Assembly (NCBI GenBank): GCA_038878695.1
Contig: JAVZVD010000003.1
Span: 186,001-250,000, forward strand
DNA from: Fervidicoccaceae archaeon
Lineage (GTDB): Archaea > Thermoproteota > Thermoprotei_A > Sulfolobales > Fervidicoccaceae
Length of the DNA: 64,000 nucleotides
Reading direction: 5' to 3'
The notes under the pieces are model-generated. The model was not told the origin of the DNA. It ran no database searches and worked only from the letters and a program-made list of their open reading frames with translations. Shown piece by piece: positions 50,612 to 59,610 of the stretch; the stretch's first letter is position 1, and every line of letters begins with the position of its first letter. Made by a program: the position numbers and the translations under genes.

Positions 50612-50648
50612 TCTTTTAAAGGAGCTCTATTCACTCACCGCTGGTGCG

Positions 50649-51959
50649 ATGGGCTTGGAGGGTAGAGCTCTAATCTACCTGGAGAAGGCTATCGAGCTCA
50701 TCAACGAGGCTAACAGGAGACGGAGGCTCGAGTGTCTAAACTTAATCGCCAGCGAGAACGTCATGAGCCCTCTCGCCGAGAAGGCTTACCTGAGCGACTT
50801 CATGGGGAGATATGCCGAGGGCAAACCTAGGAAGAGGTTCTACCAAGGTACGCGCGAGATCGACGAGCTGGAGCTCATGTTGCAGCAAATGATGGGAGAG
50901 CTGCTAGGGACCGAGATGATCGAGTCAAGGCCCGTGAGCGGGACCGTAGCCAACGCGGCCGTCTTCCGAGCGCTCGCTCAGCCCGGGGACGTCGTGCTTG
51001 TAGCCCCGGTGCAGGCGGGGAGCCACGTCAGTCACACGGAGTTCGGCACCGTCGGAGCTCTCGGTCTCAAGCAACGCGAGCTACCCTACGACGCCGATAG
51101 CATGAACGTAGATGTCGACGGGGCAGCCCGAGTGATCGAGAGCGTTAAGCCCAAGTTCGTGATTTTGGGAGGCAGCGTTTACTTGTTCCCGCACCCGGTT
51201 CGCGAGATAGCTCAAGTCGCCGCGACGGTGGAAGCCCGCGTGGTCTACGACGGCGCCCACGTCCTCGGACTCATAGTGGGGAAAAGATGGCAGAATCCAT
51301 TGAAGCTCGGGGGCAGCGCTCTTACGGCGAGCACCCACAAGACTTTCCCGGGTCCGCAGGGCGGCTTGATAGCTTTCTCGGAAGAGGAGGTCTACAAGCT
51401 CGTGTCAAAGACGATCTTTCCCTACTTTGTCAGCAATCACCATCTCCATAGGATACCGGCAACGATAGTCACGGCGGCCGAGATGATGGTGCACGGCGAG
51501 AGCTATGCTGATCAAATCGTGAAGAACGCGAGGAGGCTGGCCGAGGCTCTAGCGGAGGAGGGCTTCAAGGTGGTCGGCGAGAGGCTGGGCTACACGCGAA
51601 GCCATCAAGTCCTCGTGGATGTATCGGCCCAAGGCGGCGGAGCCAAGGTGGCTTCGATCCTCGAGGAGGCGAACATAATCGTCAACAAGAATCTATTGCC
51701 CTGGGACCCTCCAACGGCAGCAGCTAACCCGAGTGGGATAAGAATAGGCGTGCAGGAGATGACGAGGTACGGCATGAGAGAGCAGGAGATGGTCGAGATA
51801 GCATTCCTCATGAGGAGAGTCGCAATAGACGGCGAAGACCCTGCCAAGGTTCGGTCGAAGGTAGTCGAACTCAGGAAGTGGTTCCGCGAGGTCAAGTACT
51901 CGCTATCGAGCCACGAGCTCTTGAACAAGTTGACGAGCACCCTAGACTTGAGAGCGTGA
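50649..51959 (+). CDS. glyA: Serine hydroxymethyltransferase
   Basis: 436-residue PLP enzyme interconverting serine and glycine with a folate-type C1 carrier. Motifs: [62 protein letters not shown], and the Schiff-base Lys in [14 protein letters not shown]. Start ATG 50649 with GGTG upstream; a TATA element CTTTTAATCTTTTAAAG lies near 50607-50623. It complements the serA/aminotransferase pair in serine/glycine metabolism. Confidence 0.96.
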   Translation: MGLEGRALIYLEKAIELINEANRRRRLECLNLIASENVMSPLAEKAYLSDFMGRYAEGKPRKRFYQGTREIDELELMLQQMMGELLGTEMIESRPVSGTVANAAVFRALAQPGDVVLVAPVQAGSHVSHTEFGTVGALGLKQRELPYDADSMNVDVDGAARVIESVKPKFVILGGSVYLFPHPVREIAQVAATVEARVVYDGAHVLGLIVGKRWQNPLKLGGSALTASTHKTFPGPQGGLIAFSEEEVYKLVSKTIFPYFVSNHHLHRIPATIVTAAEMMVHGESYADQIVKNARRLAEALAEEGFKVVGERLGYTRSHQVLVDVSAQGGGAKVASILEEANIIVNKNLLPWDPPTAAANPSGIRIGVQEMTRYGMREQEMVEIAFLMRRVAIDGEDPAKVRSKVVELRKWFREVKYSLSSHELLNKLTSTLDLRA

Positions 51960-51966
51960 GACTCCC

Positions 51967-52206
51967 TTGAAGAGGTCGACCCCGAGCCGAAGATCTCTGG
52001 CCCAATTCTTCAAGTATCAGGTCCCGCTCCTCTTGGTAGCAGTCCTCCTCGTTGCATTATCGGCTAGGAGAGGGCTCTCGGACCCCCTGGGCTTAGCGTC
52101 GTTCATAGGTGGCGCCTCCTCTCTCCTGTCGGCCCCCATAGTCTCTCTAATTTTGGTAAGGCGAAAATTAATGAAGGAAAGTAGCGAGCTCTCACGCGCG
52201 GGGTAG
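51967..52206 (+). CDS. Small two-helix membrane protein
   Basis: 79 residues, two hydrophobic segments: FKYQVPLLLVAVLLVALSAR and ASFIGGASSLLSAPIVSLIL, separated by a short loop, with a charged C-terminus. Unknown family. Start TTG 51967, eight bases after glyA, so probably on the same transcript. Also eight bases before the MIP18-family gene. Confidence 0.6.
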   Translation: MKRSTPSRRSLAQFFKYQVPLLLVAVLLVALSARRGLSDPLGLASFIGGASSLLSAPIVSLILVRRKLMKESSELSRAG

Positions 52207-52214
52207 AAATTGGG

Positions 52215-52592
52215 TTGTCGCAGAGCGAGCTCGAGGAAAAGCTCGTGAGAGCTCTCCGGGAAGTATATGACCCCGAGATCCCAGTTAACATCTACGACCT
52301 CGGCCTCGTTTACGAGGCGAAGGTCAGCGAGGAAGGAGAAATCTACGTTAAGATGGGCGTGACGACGCCTTTCTGCCCTATCGCGTTTTACATGGCGACG
52401 CTCGTAGAGGAGGAGATCAAGAGGAGAGTGCCCGAGGCCAAGAGCGTGCGGGTCGAGGTGACGCTGGACCCGCCTTGGCATCCCAGCAGAGTGACGCCCG
52501 AGGGTAGAGAGAGGCTCAAACAGATATACGGTTACGATGTAATCGGAGAAATGTTATCTAGAGAGCTCTCTTCTAAGGGAAAACCTAAGTAG
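52215..52592 (+). CDS. MIP18/SufT family (DUF59) Fe-S assembly protein
   Basis: 125 residues with VYDPEIPVNIYDLGLVYEA, the MGVTTPFCPIAFYMATLVEE segment carrying the conserved Cys, and RVEVTLDPPWHPSRVTPEGR. DUF59 proteins act in Fe-S cluster maturation (SufT, MIP18). Start TTG 52215, in a tight run with glyA and the small membrane protein. Confidence 0.9.
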   Translation: MSQSELEEKLVRALREVYDPEIPVNIYDLGLVYEAKVSEEGEIYVKMGVTTPFCPIAFYMATLVEEEIKRRVPEAKSVRVEVTLDPPWHPSRVTPEGRERLKQIYGYDVIGEMLSRELSSKGKPK

Positions 52593-52680
52593 AGGAGCTT
52601 TTGGCGCTTGATGGAGAGGAGAGCTCCTGCCCCTTTAAAAGGGGGGTCAAAAGAGCCGGAAACGCAAACCTGAGATAAGA

Positions 52681-52699
52681 TAATTATGTAGCATAATTA
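52681..52699. promoter_or_regulatory. Perfect inverted repeat over the hjc TATA box
   Basis: TAATTATG (52681-52688) and CATAATTA (52692-52699) are exact reverse complements with a 3-bp centre TAG. The left arm is the best TATA box of the hjc gene, 20-27 bp before ATG 52708, so a protein bound here would compete with TBP. Confidence 0.75.
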
Positions 52700-52707
52700 G
52701 AGACGTG

Positions 52708-53196
52708 ATGTATATGGAGGCGCGTAGAGGCTCCAGCCGCTCCCGCGGCTTCTCAAAGGAGAGGGAGTTGGCGAGGAAGCTGTGGAGCATGGGCTTCGCG
52801 TGCGTGAGAGGGCCGGCCAGCGGCGCTAAGGCGAAGCACGTCCTTCAACCGGACATCGTCGCGATAAGGAACGGTCGGGTGTTGGTCATAGAAGTCAAGA
52901 CTAGGCGCAAGAGCTCGACAATATATGTCGAGAAAGAGCAGATCGAGAAGCTAGAGGAGTGGAGAAGGAGAATCGGAGAATCCTGCGTGCCCCTTGTAGC
53001 AGTTTACGTTGGAAGAGAGATGGGATGGCGCTTTGTAACCATAGACGGGCTTGAGAGGACGCGGAGCGGTAACGCCAAGGTGACGCGGGAAGCCCTCTCG
53101 AGAGCGCATGACCTCCTCTCTCTCAAGAATCTAACTGACCCTCATGTAAGTAGAATTGATTCTTATAGATTGCAAAATCGCGATGGATTACCATGA
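52708..53196 (+). CDS. hjc: Holliday junction resolvase Hjc
   Basis: About 162 residues. Conserved features: RSRGFSKERELARKLWSMGF (catalytic Glu in the first helix), QPDIVAIRNGRVLVIEVKTRR (the PD-ExK nuclease core) and KEQIEKLEEWR. It cuts four-way junctions in recombination. I chose ATG 52708 (leaderless from the TATA box in the palindrome); ATG 52714 is an alternative. About 40 residues after the core, ending NRDGLP, are not conserved. Confidence 0.92.
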   Translation: MYMEARRGSSRSRGFSKERELARKLWSMGFACVRGPASGAKAKHVLQPDIVAIRNGRVLVIEVKTRRKSSTIYVEKEQIEKLEEWRRRIGESCVPLVAVYVGREMGWRFVTIDGLERTRSGNAKVTREALSRAHDLLSLKNLTDPHVSRIDSYRLQNRDGLP

Positions 53197-53268
53197 AGGA
53201 TAACGAACTTATCGAGCACAGTAGAAAAGTGACGTGAAGAGACGGATCCCCCGGAGACTTGATGCGCT

Positions 53269-53571
53269 TTGGTCTGCGCCACCTACGAGGAGCGGTTGAA
53301 CTCAGAGAAGAGGTCCACGCTCGAGATAATCTACGACATGTTGAGGTCTCTGACCAACGGAGGTCTGAGGAAGACGCAGCTGGCGAACAGGGCCAGGCTG
53401 GACTTTCGCGTCATGGAGAGGCACCTCGCGTTAGCTCTATCGCTTAAGCTCGTCAAGGTCGACGAGGTTACCGGGCTAATACACATAACGGACAAGGGGC
53501 GCAAATTCATTGCGGAGTACGAGGAATTCGCGCGAGAATTCGCCCTCCTCCCCTATAACCAAAACATCTAA
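53269..53571 (+). CDS. Winged-helix DNA-binding protein
   Basis: 100 residues: STLEIIYDMLRSLTNGGLRKTQLANRARLDFRVMERHLALALSLKLV...LIHITDKGRKFIAEYEEF, the winged-helix pattern of archaeal PadR/ArnR-like regulators. It resembles the N-terminal half of the protein at 61484. It is probably a transcriptional regulator with unknown target. The start is TTG 53269, or TTG 53296 preceded by GAGGAGCGG. Confidence 0.75.
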   Translation: MVCATYEERLNSEKRSTLEIIYDMLRSLTNGGLRKTQLANRARLDFRVMERHLALALSLKLVKVDEVTGLIHITDKGRKFIAEYEEFAREFALLPYNQNI

Positions 53572-53598
53572 ACATCTATAAATGGATCATAAGAATCC

Positions 53599-53961
53599 CT
53601 AACTCTCGAGGAGAGAGGCCGAGCCGGCACTCGCCGAGCTCCTAGCGGATCTCAGGGGGTCGAACTTCTCCGCCTCGCTCGTTACGCACCCGAGCAGCAG
53701 AGCGTCTAATAACTCGTCGATCGTTGGAGCTCTCCCCGACAATATCACGGAGCCGCTGACAATTAGTGCGGGGGGACTCGCCCAAGAGGGCTCCCCACTT
53801 ACTTCGGCCTCTATCACCTCTACCTCGCTCGGGAAGATCTCGGGGCCGATCGAGTGCAGAAGCTTCCTCGCCTCCAGTAGATTTACGAGAGCCTTGGAGC
53901 TCTCCTCGCTCCAATCGACTAAGAGCACCACTTTCGACAGAGCATCGCCGGGAGAGACCAA
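53599..53961 (-). CDS. Thioredoxin-fold-like protein without CxxC
   Basis: 120 residues: KVVLLVDWSEESSKALVNLL, then EVEVIEAE, and a C-terminal PPALIVSGSVILSGRAPTIDELLDAL, which mirrors the cis-Pro region of thioredoxin-like proteins. The active-site position that should be CxxC reads DWSEESS, so it is redox-inactive. The single Cys is near the end. Start TTG 53961. It lies 54 bases after the UbiA gene and is probably co-transcribed. Assignment is tentative. Confidence 0.55.
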   Translation of the reverse strand: MVSPGDALSKVVLLVDWSEESSKALVNLLEARKLLHSIGPEIFPSEVEVIEAEVSGEPSWASPPALIVSGSVILSGRAPTIDELLDALLLGCVTSEAEKFDPLRSARSSASAGSASLLES

Positions 53962-54015
53962 GGCTTTGATACCGCTGAGGCCTCTCCGCGGCTCTCGCTA
54001 TAAAAGGGGGAGGAC

Positions 54016-54882
54016 TCATCTAATTCGGCTGAGCGCGAAGGCTAACAGCCCCAACAACATGAGGAGCAGCGCCCTCCGCTTGATCTTCAGCGCCGAGCTC
54101 CTCGAAGGCGCCCTCAATAATTCGATTGAAGAGTAAGCGAATCCGAAGTCTACGAGAGCCACTAGAGCGCCGTAGAGCGGACCAGTCCAGCCCATCAGGA
54201 GGGGGAAGGGTGAGAGAGCCACGGCAGCGGAGTAGAACGCGACGGAGACCGCCGCTGCCACCGCGGGGCCGCGAGTCACGCAGAGAGTCCTCACGCCGCG
54301 AGCTTTATCTCCCTCCTCGTCAGCGATGCCTTTAGTGACCTCCCTTCCCATGTTGGCCAGGAATATCATCAGAGAGAAGACGAGGATCTTGGGCTCGATC
54401 CGCTCTATGAGGAGGCTACCGTACGGTATGGGGATCGCCACGTTGTAACTCACCATAGCGTTTCCAAGGAGCCCCAGCCTTTTGCCCCAACGGCTGTAGA
54501 GGCACGAAGAGGCTAGAGAAGATGAGGCGAGAGCTAGCGTGTAAGGGCCCGTGAGAGCGGAGAGAGCTATGCCGACGACCGAGAGGACCGAGAACAGGAC
54601 CCAAGCCTCCTCAACGCTCGCTCTGCCGCTCGGTATAGGTCTGTGAGGAGCATTGATCCTGTCTATTTCTACGTCCATGATATCATTGAAGACCATCGAG
54701 GAGGCGGTCAAAGAGAATCCCACGATCGAGCCGATCAACAGACGAAGCGCGTTGTCCGAGAGATCTCGGTGGCTCGGCGCGACTATGAGCGCCCCGACTA
54801 GCACCGCCGCGGCCATCATGAGAGAATTGAGAGGCCTCACCATCTCAATGAGGGCGATCGCTCTTCTCACCGAGCTCTTCAT
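54016..54882 (-). CDS. UbiA prenyltransferase (digeranylgeranylglyceryl phosphate synthase-like)
   Basis: 288 residues, about eight or nine membrane helices, with the two Asp-rich motifs: NDIMDVEIDRINAPHRPIPSG and DEEGDKARGVRTL. In archaea this group transfers the second geranylgeranyl chain to make the ether-lipid backbone; other UbiA enzymes act in quinone or heme synthesis, but the motif variants fit the lipid enzyme. Start ATG 54882 follows a GGTGA site that contains the false GTG start at 54891; a TATA-like element lies near 54922-54934. Confidence 0.85.
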   Translation of the reverse strand: MKSSVRRAIALIEMVRPLNSLMMAAAVLVGALIVAPSHRDLSDNALRLLIGSIVGFSLTASSMVFNDIMDVEIDRINAPHRPIPSGRASVEEAWVLFSVLSVVGIALSALTGPYTLALASSSLASSCLYSRWGKRLGLLGNAMVSYNVAIPIPYGSLLIERIEPKILVFSLMIFLANMGREVTKGIADEEGDKARGVRTLCVTRGPAVAAAVSVAFYSAAVALSPFPLLMGWTGPLYGALVALVDFGFAYSSIELLRAPSRSSALKIKRRALLLMLLGLLAFALSRIR

Positions 54883-54961
54883 CGAGCTCACCCGCGGGCA
54901 CTCTTCGCGATATAGCAGGAGCCGCTTATTAGGGAAAGAGACGAACTCCCGCTCGTAGTGG

Positions 54962-56545
54962 ATGGACGAGATGGCGTCGATCGCAGCCAGCCTCGAGGGC
55001 GAGGCTTACGTCCTAGACTTAAGCTCGATAATGCGAGGAGCCCCAACGAGTCTGATCGAGAAGGGCTCTCTTGGGCCGGGCAGCAAAATATACGTGCACC
55101 GGGCTATTCTGACGTATCTCGAGAGGCTAGCCGCCGAGGGGAGGTCGCTGGGCCTCGCCAGCCTCGAAGAGCTCTCCTCCCTCGCCAGGCTGGCCTCCCA
55201 GAAGGGTCTCGAGGTGATCTTCGTCGGAGATACGCCGCGTGACCCGAGAAATCTCGATCCTCTGATCCTCAGCGCAGCGGCGAGAGAGCTTGCTCGAGAG
55301 CTGAACGCCGTGTTAGTGACGAGCGACGAGGTGTCGAGACTGGCCGCTTCAGCCTTAGGGCTGAGAGTAGTCTATTTGCCGGGAAATAAGAGGAGGGGGA
55401 GGCTGAAGCTGGAAGAATTCTTCGACGAGAGAACGATGAGCGTGCACCTAATAGAGGGGGCCCCTCCGGTAGCTAAGAGGGGCACGCCGGGCTACTGGGT
55501 CTTCGAGAAGATAACAGAGAAGCCCTTGAGCCGTGAGGAGATCCAAGAAATAGTTGAGGAGATCGTGGAGGAGGCGAAATCGCGCGAGGACTCCTTTATT
55601 GAGATAGACAGAGCGGGTAGCACGATAGTCCAGCTGGAGCGCTATAGGATCATCGTAGTAAAACCCCCCATGGGGAGCAGGTGGGAGGTCACGGCGGTGA
55701 GGCCTCTCGTCAAGCTATCGCTCTCGGACTACGAGCTGGGAAGCAAGCTCCTCGAGAGACTCGAGCAGAGGGCCGAGGGCATATTAGTAGCAGGAGCGCC
55801 TGGCATGGGCAAAACCACGTTCGCTCAAGCGCTGGCCGAATACTACGCCAGCAAGGGCAAGATAGTAAAAACCATTGAGTCTCCGCGCGACATGGTATTG
55901 CCGCCCAATATTGTTCAGTACAGCAAGCACTTGGCCGAGAAGGGAGAATTACACGATATTTTGCTCCTCAGCAGGCCTGATTACACGGTCTTTGACGAGC
56001 TGAGGACCGATGAGGACTTCAAGCTCTACGTCGACTTAAGGCTCGCGGGCATAGGCATGATAGGGGTCCTCCACGCCACGTCGCCGATAGACGCGATACA
56101 AAGATTCATCGGTCGCGTGGAGCTCGGCGTGATACCGAGCATCGTAGATACGCTGATCTTCCTCGATAAAGGGACAGTCAGGAAGGTCTACGAGATAACA
56201 ATGACGATAAAGCTGCCAACCGGCCTCAAGGAGGCCGAGCTCTCGAGGCCTGTAGTCGAGGTGAGGGACTTCATCACGGGAGAGCTTGAGTATGAGCTAT
56301 ACACGTTCGGCGAGCAAGTCGTAGTCGTACCGGTGAGGAGGAGCAAGGAGAAGCCTAAGAGCTCGCTCAAAGCGCAAATAGAGCGCCTACTGCCGGAGGC
56401 TACCGTCGAGATCGACGACGTGGCCGTCATCGTCAGAGTCCCAAGAGAGGCCGCCAGGGCTGCCTCCAGGAAATTGAGAAAAATCAGGAGAGTAGCCGAG
56501 AAGCACAACCTCGAGCTCAGAATCGAAGCCGAGAACGGACGCTGA
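54962..56545 (+). CDS. PINA: PIN-domain ATPase
   Basis: 527 residues. Order: N-terminal PIN domain (YVLDLSSIMRGAPTSLIEKG, FVGDTPRDP, LVTSDEVSRLAAS), AAA+/PilT-type ATPase (GAPGMGKTTFAQALAEYYAS near residue 277, LLSRPDYTVFDELRTDEDF Walker B, IGMIGVLHATSPIDAIQRF) and a C-terminal KH-like part. Crenarchaeal PINA is a hexameric Holliday-junction branch-migration ATPase. It is the first of a tight five-gene run (54962-60093). Start ATG 54962. Confidence 0.9.
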   Translation: MDEMASIAASLEGEAYVLDLSSIMRGAPTSLIEKGSLGPGSKIYVHRAILTYLERLAAEGRSLGLASLEELSSLARLASQKGLEVIFVGDTPRDPRNLDPLILSAAARELARELNAVLVTSDEVSRLAASALGLRVVYLPGNKRRGRLKLEEFFDERTMSVHLIEGAPPVAKRGTPGYWVFEKITEKPLSREEIQEIVEEIVEEAKSREDSFIEIDRAGSTIVQLERYRIIVVKPPMGSRWEVTAVRPLVKLSLSDYELGSKLLERLEQRAEGILVAGAPGMGKTTFAQALAEYYASKGKIVKTIESPRDMVLPPNIVQYSKHLAEKGELHDILLLSRPDYTVFDELRTDEDFKLYVDLRLAGIGMIGVLHATSPIDAIQRFIGRVELGVIPSIVDTLIFLDKGTVRKVYEITMTIKLPTGLKEAELSRPVVEVRDFITGELEYELYTFGEQVVVVPVRRSKEKPKSSLKAQIERLLPEATVEIDDVAVIVRVPREAARAASRKLRKIRRVAEKHNLELRIEAENGR

Positions 56546-56559
56546 GCCGAGGAGGGAGC

Positions 56560-58065
56560 TTGCTGGGCGAGGTTCTCGAGTCCAGGTACGTGAGAGCTAT
56601 AGAAGAGAATGCCTCAACTCTCGGGCTCTCGCTCTCCCACTTGATGGAGTGCGCCGGCAAGTGCGTGGCCGACTTAGCGGCTCAGCTCCTCGGCGAGCCC
56701 CGCGAAGAAAAGCTCGTCGTCGTTGTGACCGGGCGCGGAGGCAACGCGGGTGACGGCTTCGTAGCGGCGAGGCACCTAGCCTCGCGCGGTTACAGGGTCA
56801 GGGTCCTGGCGCTCTACGGTCGCGAGGAGATCGAGCACCCGGACGCGAGGACGAACTTTGCTCTCCTGAGCGCAGCCGGAGTAGAGATCCAGTACTTTAG
56901 GGAGCACGGTCCGGCGGGTTTAGAGGGAGCATCTCTCATAATCGACGCGATATTGGGCACCGGAGTGAGGCCTCCTCTGAGGAGCCCGATCCGCGAGGCC
57001 ATCGAGGCGATAAATGCATCTAAAGCACGGAAGATAGCTATCGATATACCGAGCGGGCTGGACCCGGACTGCGGCTACATCGGCGACGTGGCAGTCTTCG
57101 CCGATTATACCGTCGCGATACATTATAGGAAGCCCGTGCACGTGTTAGAGCGCTCTCGAGTCGGCGAAGTGGTAGTATGCAACGTGGGGATACCGAGGGC
57201 AGCGGAAGAATACGTGGGTCCGGGCCACGTCAGACACCTCGTCTTAAGGAAACCTAAGGATGCTAAGAAGGGCGACGGGGGGAGGGTGCTGGTGCTGGGC
57301 GGCAGCGTAGAATACGTTGGCGCCCCAGCTCTAGCTGCCATGGCGGCTCTGAGGACCGGAGCGGACCTAGTCTTCGTTGGCGTCCCGGAGATCGTGAGGC
57401 CCGTTGTCGCATCCTTCTCGCCAAACATAATCACGTTCTCGGTTGGCAGAGATTACCTCAGCCCCGATCACCTGGACAAAGTAATGGAGTTCGTGAAGAA
57501 GTCCGACTCTATCGTGCTGGGGCCTGGCATGTCACTGAATAGAGAGACCGAAGAGTTCGTCACAGTCTTCCTCGAGAAGGCCTGGAAGGCCTCGGGGGCC
57601 CCCCCTCTCGTGGTCGACGCCGACGCTCTCAAGGTTGCGGCTCGATTGAGGCCCAAGCTGGGGTGGAGAGCTGTGCTCACGCCCCACAGAGGGGAGCTGA
57701 GAGTCCTCTCCGAGGGCTACGGCTTGCCGAGTGATCTCCCGCAAGAGAGGACGGTCATCGAGTTGAGCACCAGGAGCGAGTCCGTCGTGCTCCTCAAGGC
57801 TCCCGTGGACGTGATATGCAAGGGGGAGAAGTGCATGAGGAACTCCACGGGCACGCCGGCCATGTCGACGGGCGGCACGGGCGACGTGCTCTCTGGTATC
57901 GTGGCGGCTCTGGTCAAGAGGACGCGCGATATATTCGAGGCGGCCTTCATCGCTGCATACGTGAACGGGAGAGCGGGAGAAATGGCGACGCGGCGCCTCG
58001 GCGAGGGCATAAGCGCCACGGACCTCCTCGACTCAATTCCGGTCGCGCTCTACCTCGGGGGATGA
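56560..58065 (+). CDS. nnr: Bifunctional NAD(P)H-hydrate epimerase/dehydratase
   Basis: 501 residues, fusing an N-terminal YjeF_N epimerase (TGRGGNAGDGFVAARHLA, LIIDAILGTGVRPPLRSP, AIDIPSGLDPDCG) and a C-terminal ADP-dependent dehydratase (VLVLGGSVEYVGAPALAAMAA, LVVDADALKVAARL, LTPHRGELRVL, STGTPAMSTGGTGDVLSGIV). It repairs hydrated NAD(P)H, a heat-damage product, which suits a thermophile. Start TTG 56560, 14 bases after PINA. Confidence 0.94.
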   Translation: MLGEVLESRYVRAIEENASTLGLSLSHLMECAGKCVADLAAQLLGEPREEKLVVVVTGRGGNAGDGFVAARHLASRGYRVRVLALYGREEIEHPDARTNFALLSAAGVEIQYFREHGPAGLEGASLIIDAILGTGVRPPLRSPIREAIEAINASKARKIAIDIPSGLDPDCGYIGDVAVFADYTVAIHYRKPVHVLERSRVGEVVVCNVGIPRAAEEYVGPGHVRHLVLRKPKDAKKGDGGRVLVLGGSVEYVGAPALAAMAALRTGADLVFVGVPEIVRPVVASFSPNIITFSVGRDYLSPDHLDKVMEFVKKSDSIVLGPGMSLNRETEEFVTVFLEKAWKASGAPPLVVDADALKVAARLRPKLGWRAVLTPHRGELRVLSEGYGLPSDLPQERTVIELSTRSESVVLLKAPVDVICKGEKCMRNSTGTPAMSTGGTGDVLSGIVAALVKRTRDIFEAAFIAAYVNGRAGEMATRRLGEGISATDLLDSIPVALYLGG

Positions 58066-58069
58066 GAAC

Positions 58070-59344
58070 GTGGGGCTCGTTTACTTCGTCATCGACGGGG
58101 TCGCGGGCTCTCCATCTCGAGAGACGACCGCTCTCCAGACCGCCCGTAAGCCTAGACTAGACTTGCTGGCCAGAGCTGGTCGGTGCGGCCTCGTCTATCC
58201 GGTCGCTCGCGGAGTAGCCCCGGAGAGTGACGTCGCGGTCCTCTCCATATTGGGTTACGACCCTAAGCGGTATTACACCGGTCGGGGCCCGCTAGAGGCT
58301 CTAGGAGCCGGGCTCAACTTCGTCGAGGGACACGAGATAGCTCTCCGCGGCAACTTCGCGACGGTGGACCCCACGACAATGGAGATAATCGATAGGAGAG
58401 CCGGTAGAGTACTCGACGAAAGCGAGGGGAAAGAGCTAGCTCGAGCCCTCGACGGCATGGAGCTCGATGGAGGGAAAGGCTACGCGCGCGTGAGACATAC
58501 TGTGGGGCACAGAGTCGTCGTAGTATTGGGCCACGAAAAAGAGCTCTCCGCGGAGGTCAGTAACACTGACCCCGCGTACGTGAGGAAGGGCCTCGCCTCC
58601 GAGGCGGCGAGCGAATTCCCGCGCAAAGTGGCCGAGGCGCGCCCGCTACTTGAGGGGGAAGCGCCTCTTCGGGCGGCCCAACTAGTCAACGAGTTCACGA
58701 GGAGAGCGATCGAGGTCCTCTCCTCTCACCACGTTAACGCTCGCAGAAGAAGCCGCGGCCTTCCCGAGGCTAACGCCATCCTACTGCGCGACGCCGGCGA
58801 CAAACTCCCTCGCCTCACTCCTCTCAGGCTCAAGATCGGGCATTGGGTGCGTTGCTCAGCTATAGCGGAGATGCCAGTCGAAATCGGCATAGCGAAGGCG
58901 ACCGGCATGAGGGTCTCCTCGGAGATACCGAGGGCTCGAAACAAGAGGAGATACTACGAAGAGCTCGCGAGAGCGGTATCGCGAGAACTCTCTCACAGCG
59001 ACTTCGTGTACGTGCACGTGAAGGGGCCCGACGAGTACGGGCACGACGGAGATCATGAGGGCAAGAGGAGGAGCATCGAGCTTATCGATGAGTACTTTCT
59101 AGGCGAGTTGCTCGAGCTAGAGCGTGACCTCTCCGTCATAATCACGTCCGATCACGCCACGCCTTGTTCTCTTAGATCGCATAGCAGCGACCCCGTTCCG
59201 CTCCTCATTCGCAGACCAGGCCTCGTGCCTGATAACGTGAAAAGCTTCGATGAGTCTTCGTGCGCCGCGGGCTCTCTCGGGACGCTCGAGAGGGGAACCG
59301 AGATTTTGAGGGTCGCGCTGAGGGTCTTGGGTGGCGCTGATTGA
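58070..59344 (+). CDS. apgM: 2,3-bisphosphoglycerate-independent phosphoglycerate mutase (archaeal ApgM)
   Basis: 424-residue alkaline-phosphatase superfamily enzyme of glycolysis and gluconeogenesis. Motifs: VIDGVAGSP with the metal-binding Asp, PESDVAVLSILGYDP (catalytic Ser), GRGPLEALGAGL, KGPDEYGHDGDHEGK and IITSDHATPCSLRSHSSDPVP. Start GTG 58070, four bases after nnr; its stop overlaps the next gene (TTGA). Confidence 0.94.
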   Translation: MGLVYFVIDGVAGSPSRETTALQTARKPRLDLLARAGRCGLVYPVARGVAPESDVAVLSILGYDPKRYYTGRGPLEALGAGLNFVEGHEIALRGNFATVDPTTMEIIDRRAGRVLDESEGKELARALDGMELDGGKGYARVRHTVGHRVVVVLGHEKELSAEVSNTDPAYVRKGLASEAASEFPRKVAEARPLLEGEAPLRAAQLVNEFTRRAIEVLSSHHVNARRRSRGLPEANAILLRDAGDKLPRLTPLRLKIGHWVRCSAIAEMPVEIGIAKATGMRVSSEIPRARNKRRYYEELARAVSRELSHSDFVYVHVKGPDEYGHDGDHEGKRRSIELIDEYFLGELLELERDLSVIITSDHATPCSLRSHSSDPVPLLIRRPGLVPDNVKSFDESSCAAGSLGTLERGTEILRVALRVLGGAD

Positions 59345-59607
59345 GCGAGAAAGAGGAGAGGAAGGCACTAATTCGTTTGATTGCGAGTCCATCGAGTTTC
59401 GAGATAGAGCTACGCGTTTACTCGAGCGGCGAGGGGAAGCTGCTCGAGGAGCGCTCCCTGAAGAGCTCAGCCCACTGTATCGTGATAAAGGCGGGGGAAG
59501 CGCGCTTGACGCTAACGAGGCCTCTAGCTCGCGTCGACTTGACTCTAGCGCTCGAGCCGGCGAGGGGAGTCGCCGAGGAGCACGGGGACTGCGTCATTAT
59601 TAGCTGA
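59341..59607 (+). CDS. Hypothetical small protein
   Basis: 88 residues, beta-rich, one Cys: MSEKEERKALIRLIASPSS, SAHCIVIKAGEARLTLTRPL. Unknown family. TTG 59341 overlaps the apgM stop and it ends four bases before the next gene, so it is in the same operon. Size and composition loosely recall Pcc1-like proteins, but I see no specific motif. Confidence 0.65.
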   Translation: MSEKEERKALIRLIASPSSFEIELRVYSSGEGKLLEERSLKSSAHCIVIKAGEARLTLTRPLARVDLTLALEPARGVAEEHGDCVIIS

Positions 59608-59610
59608 GAG

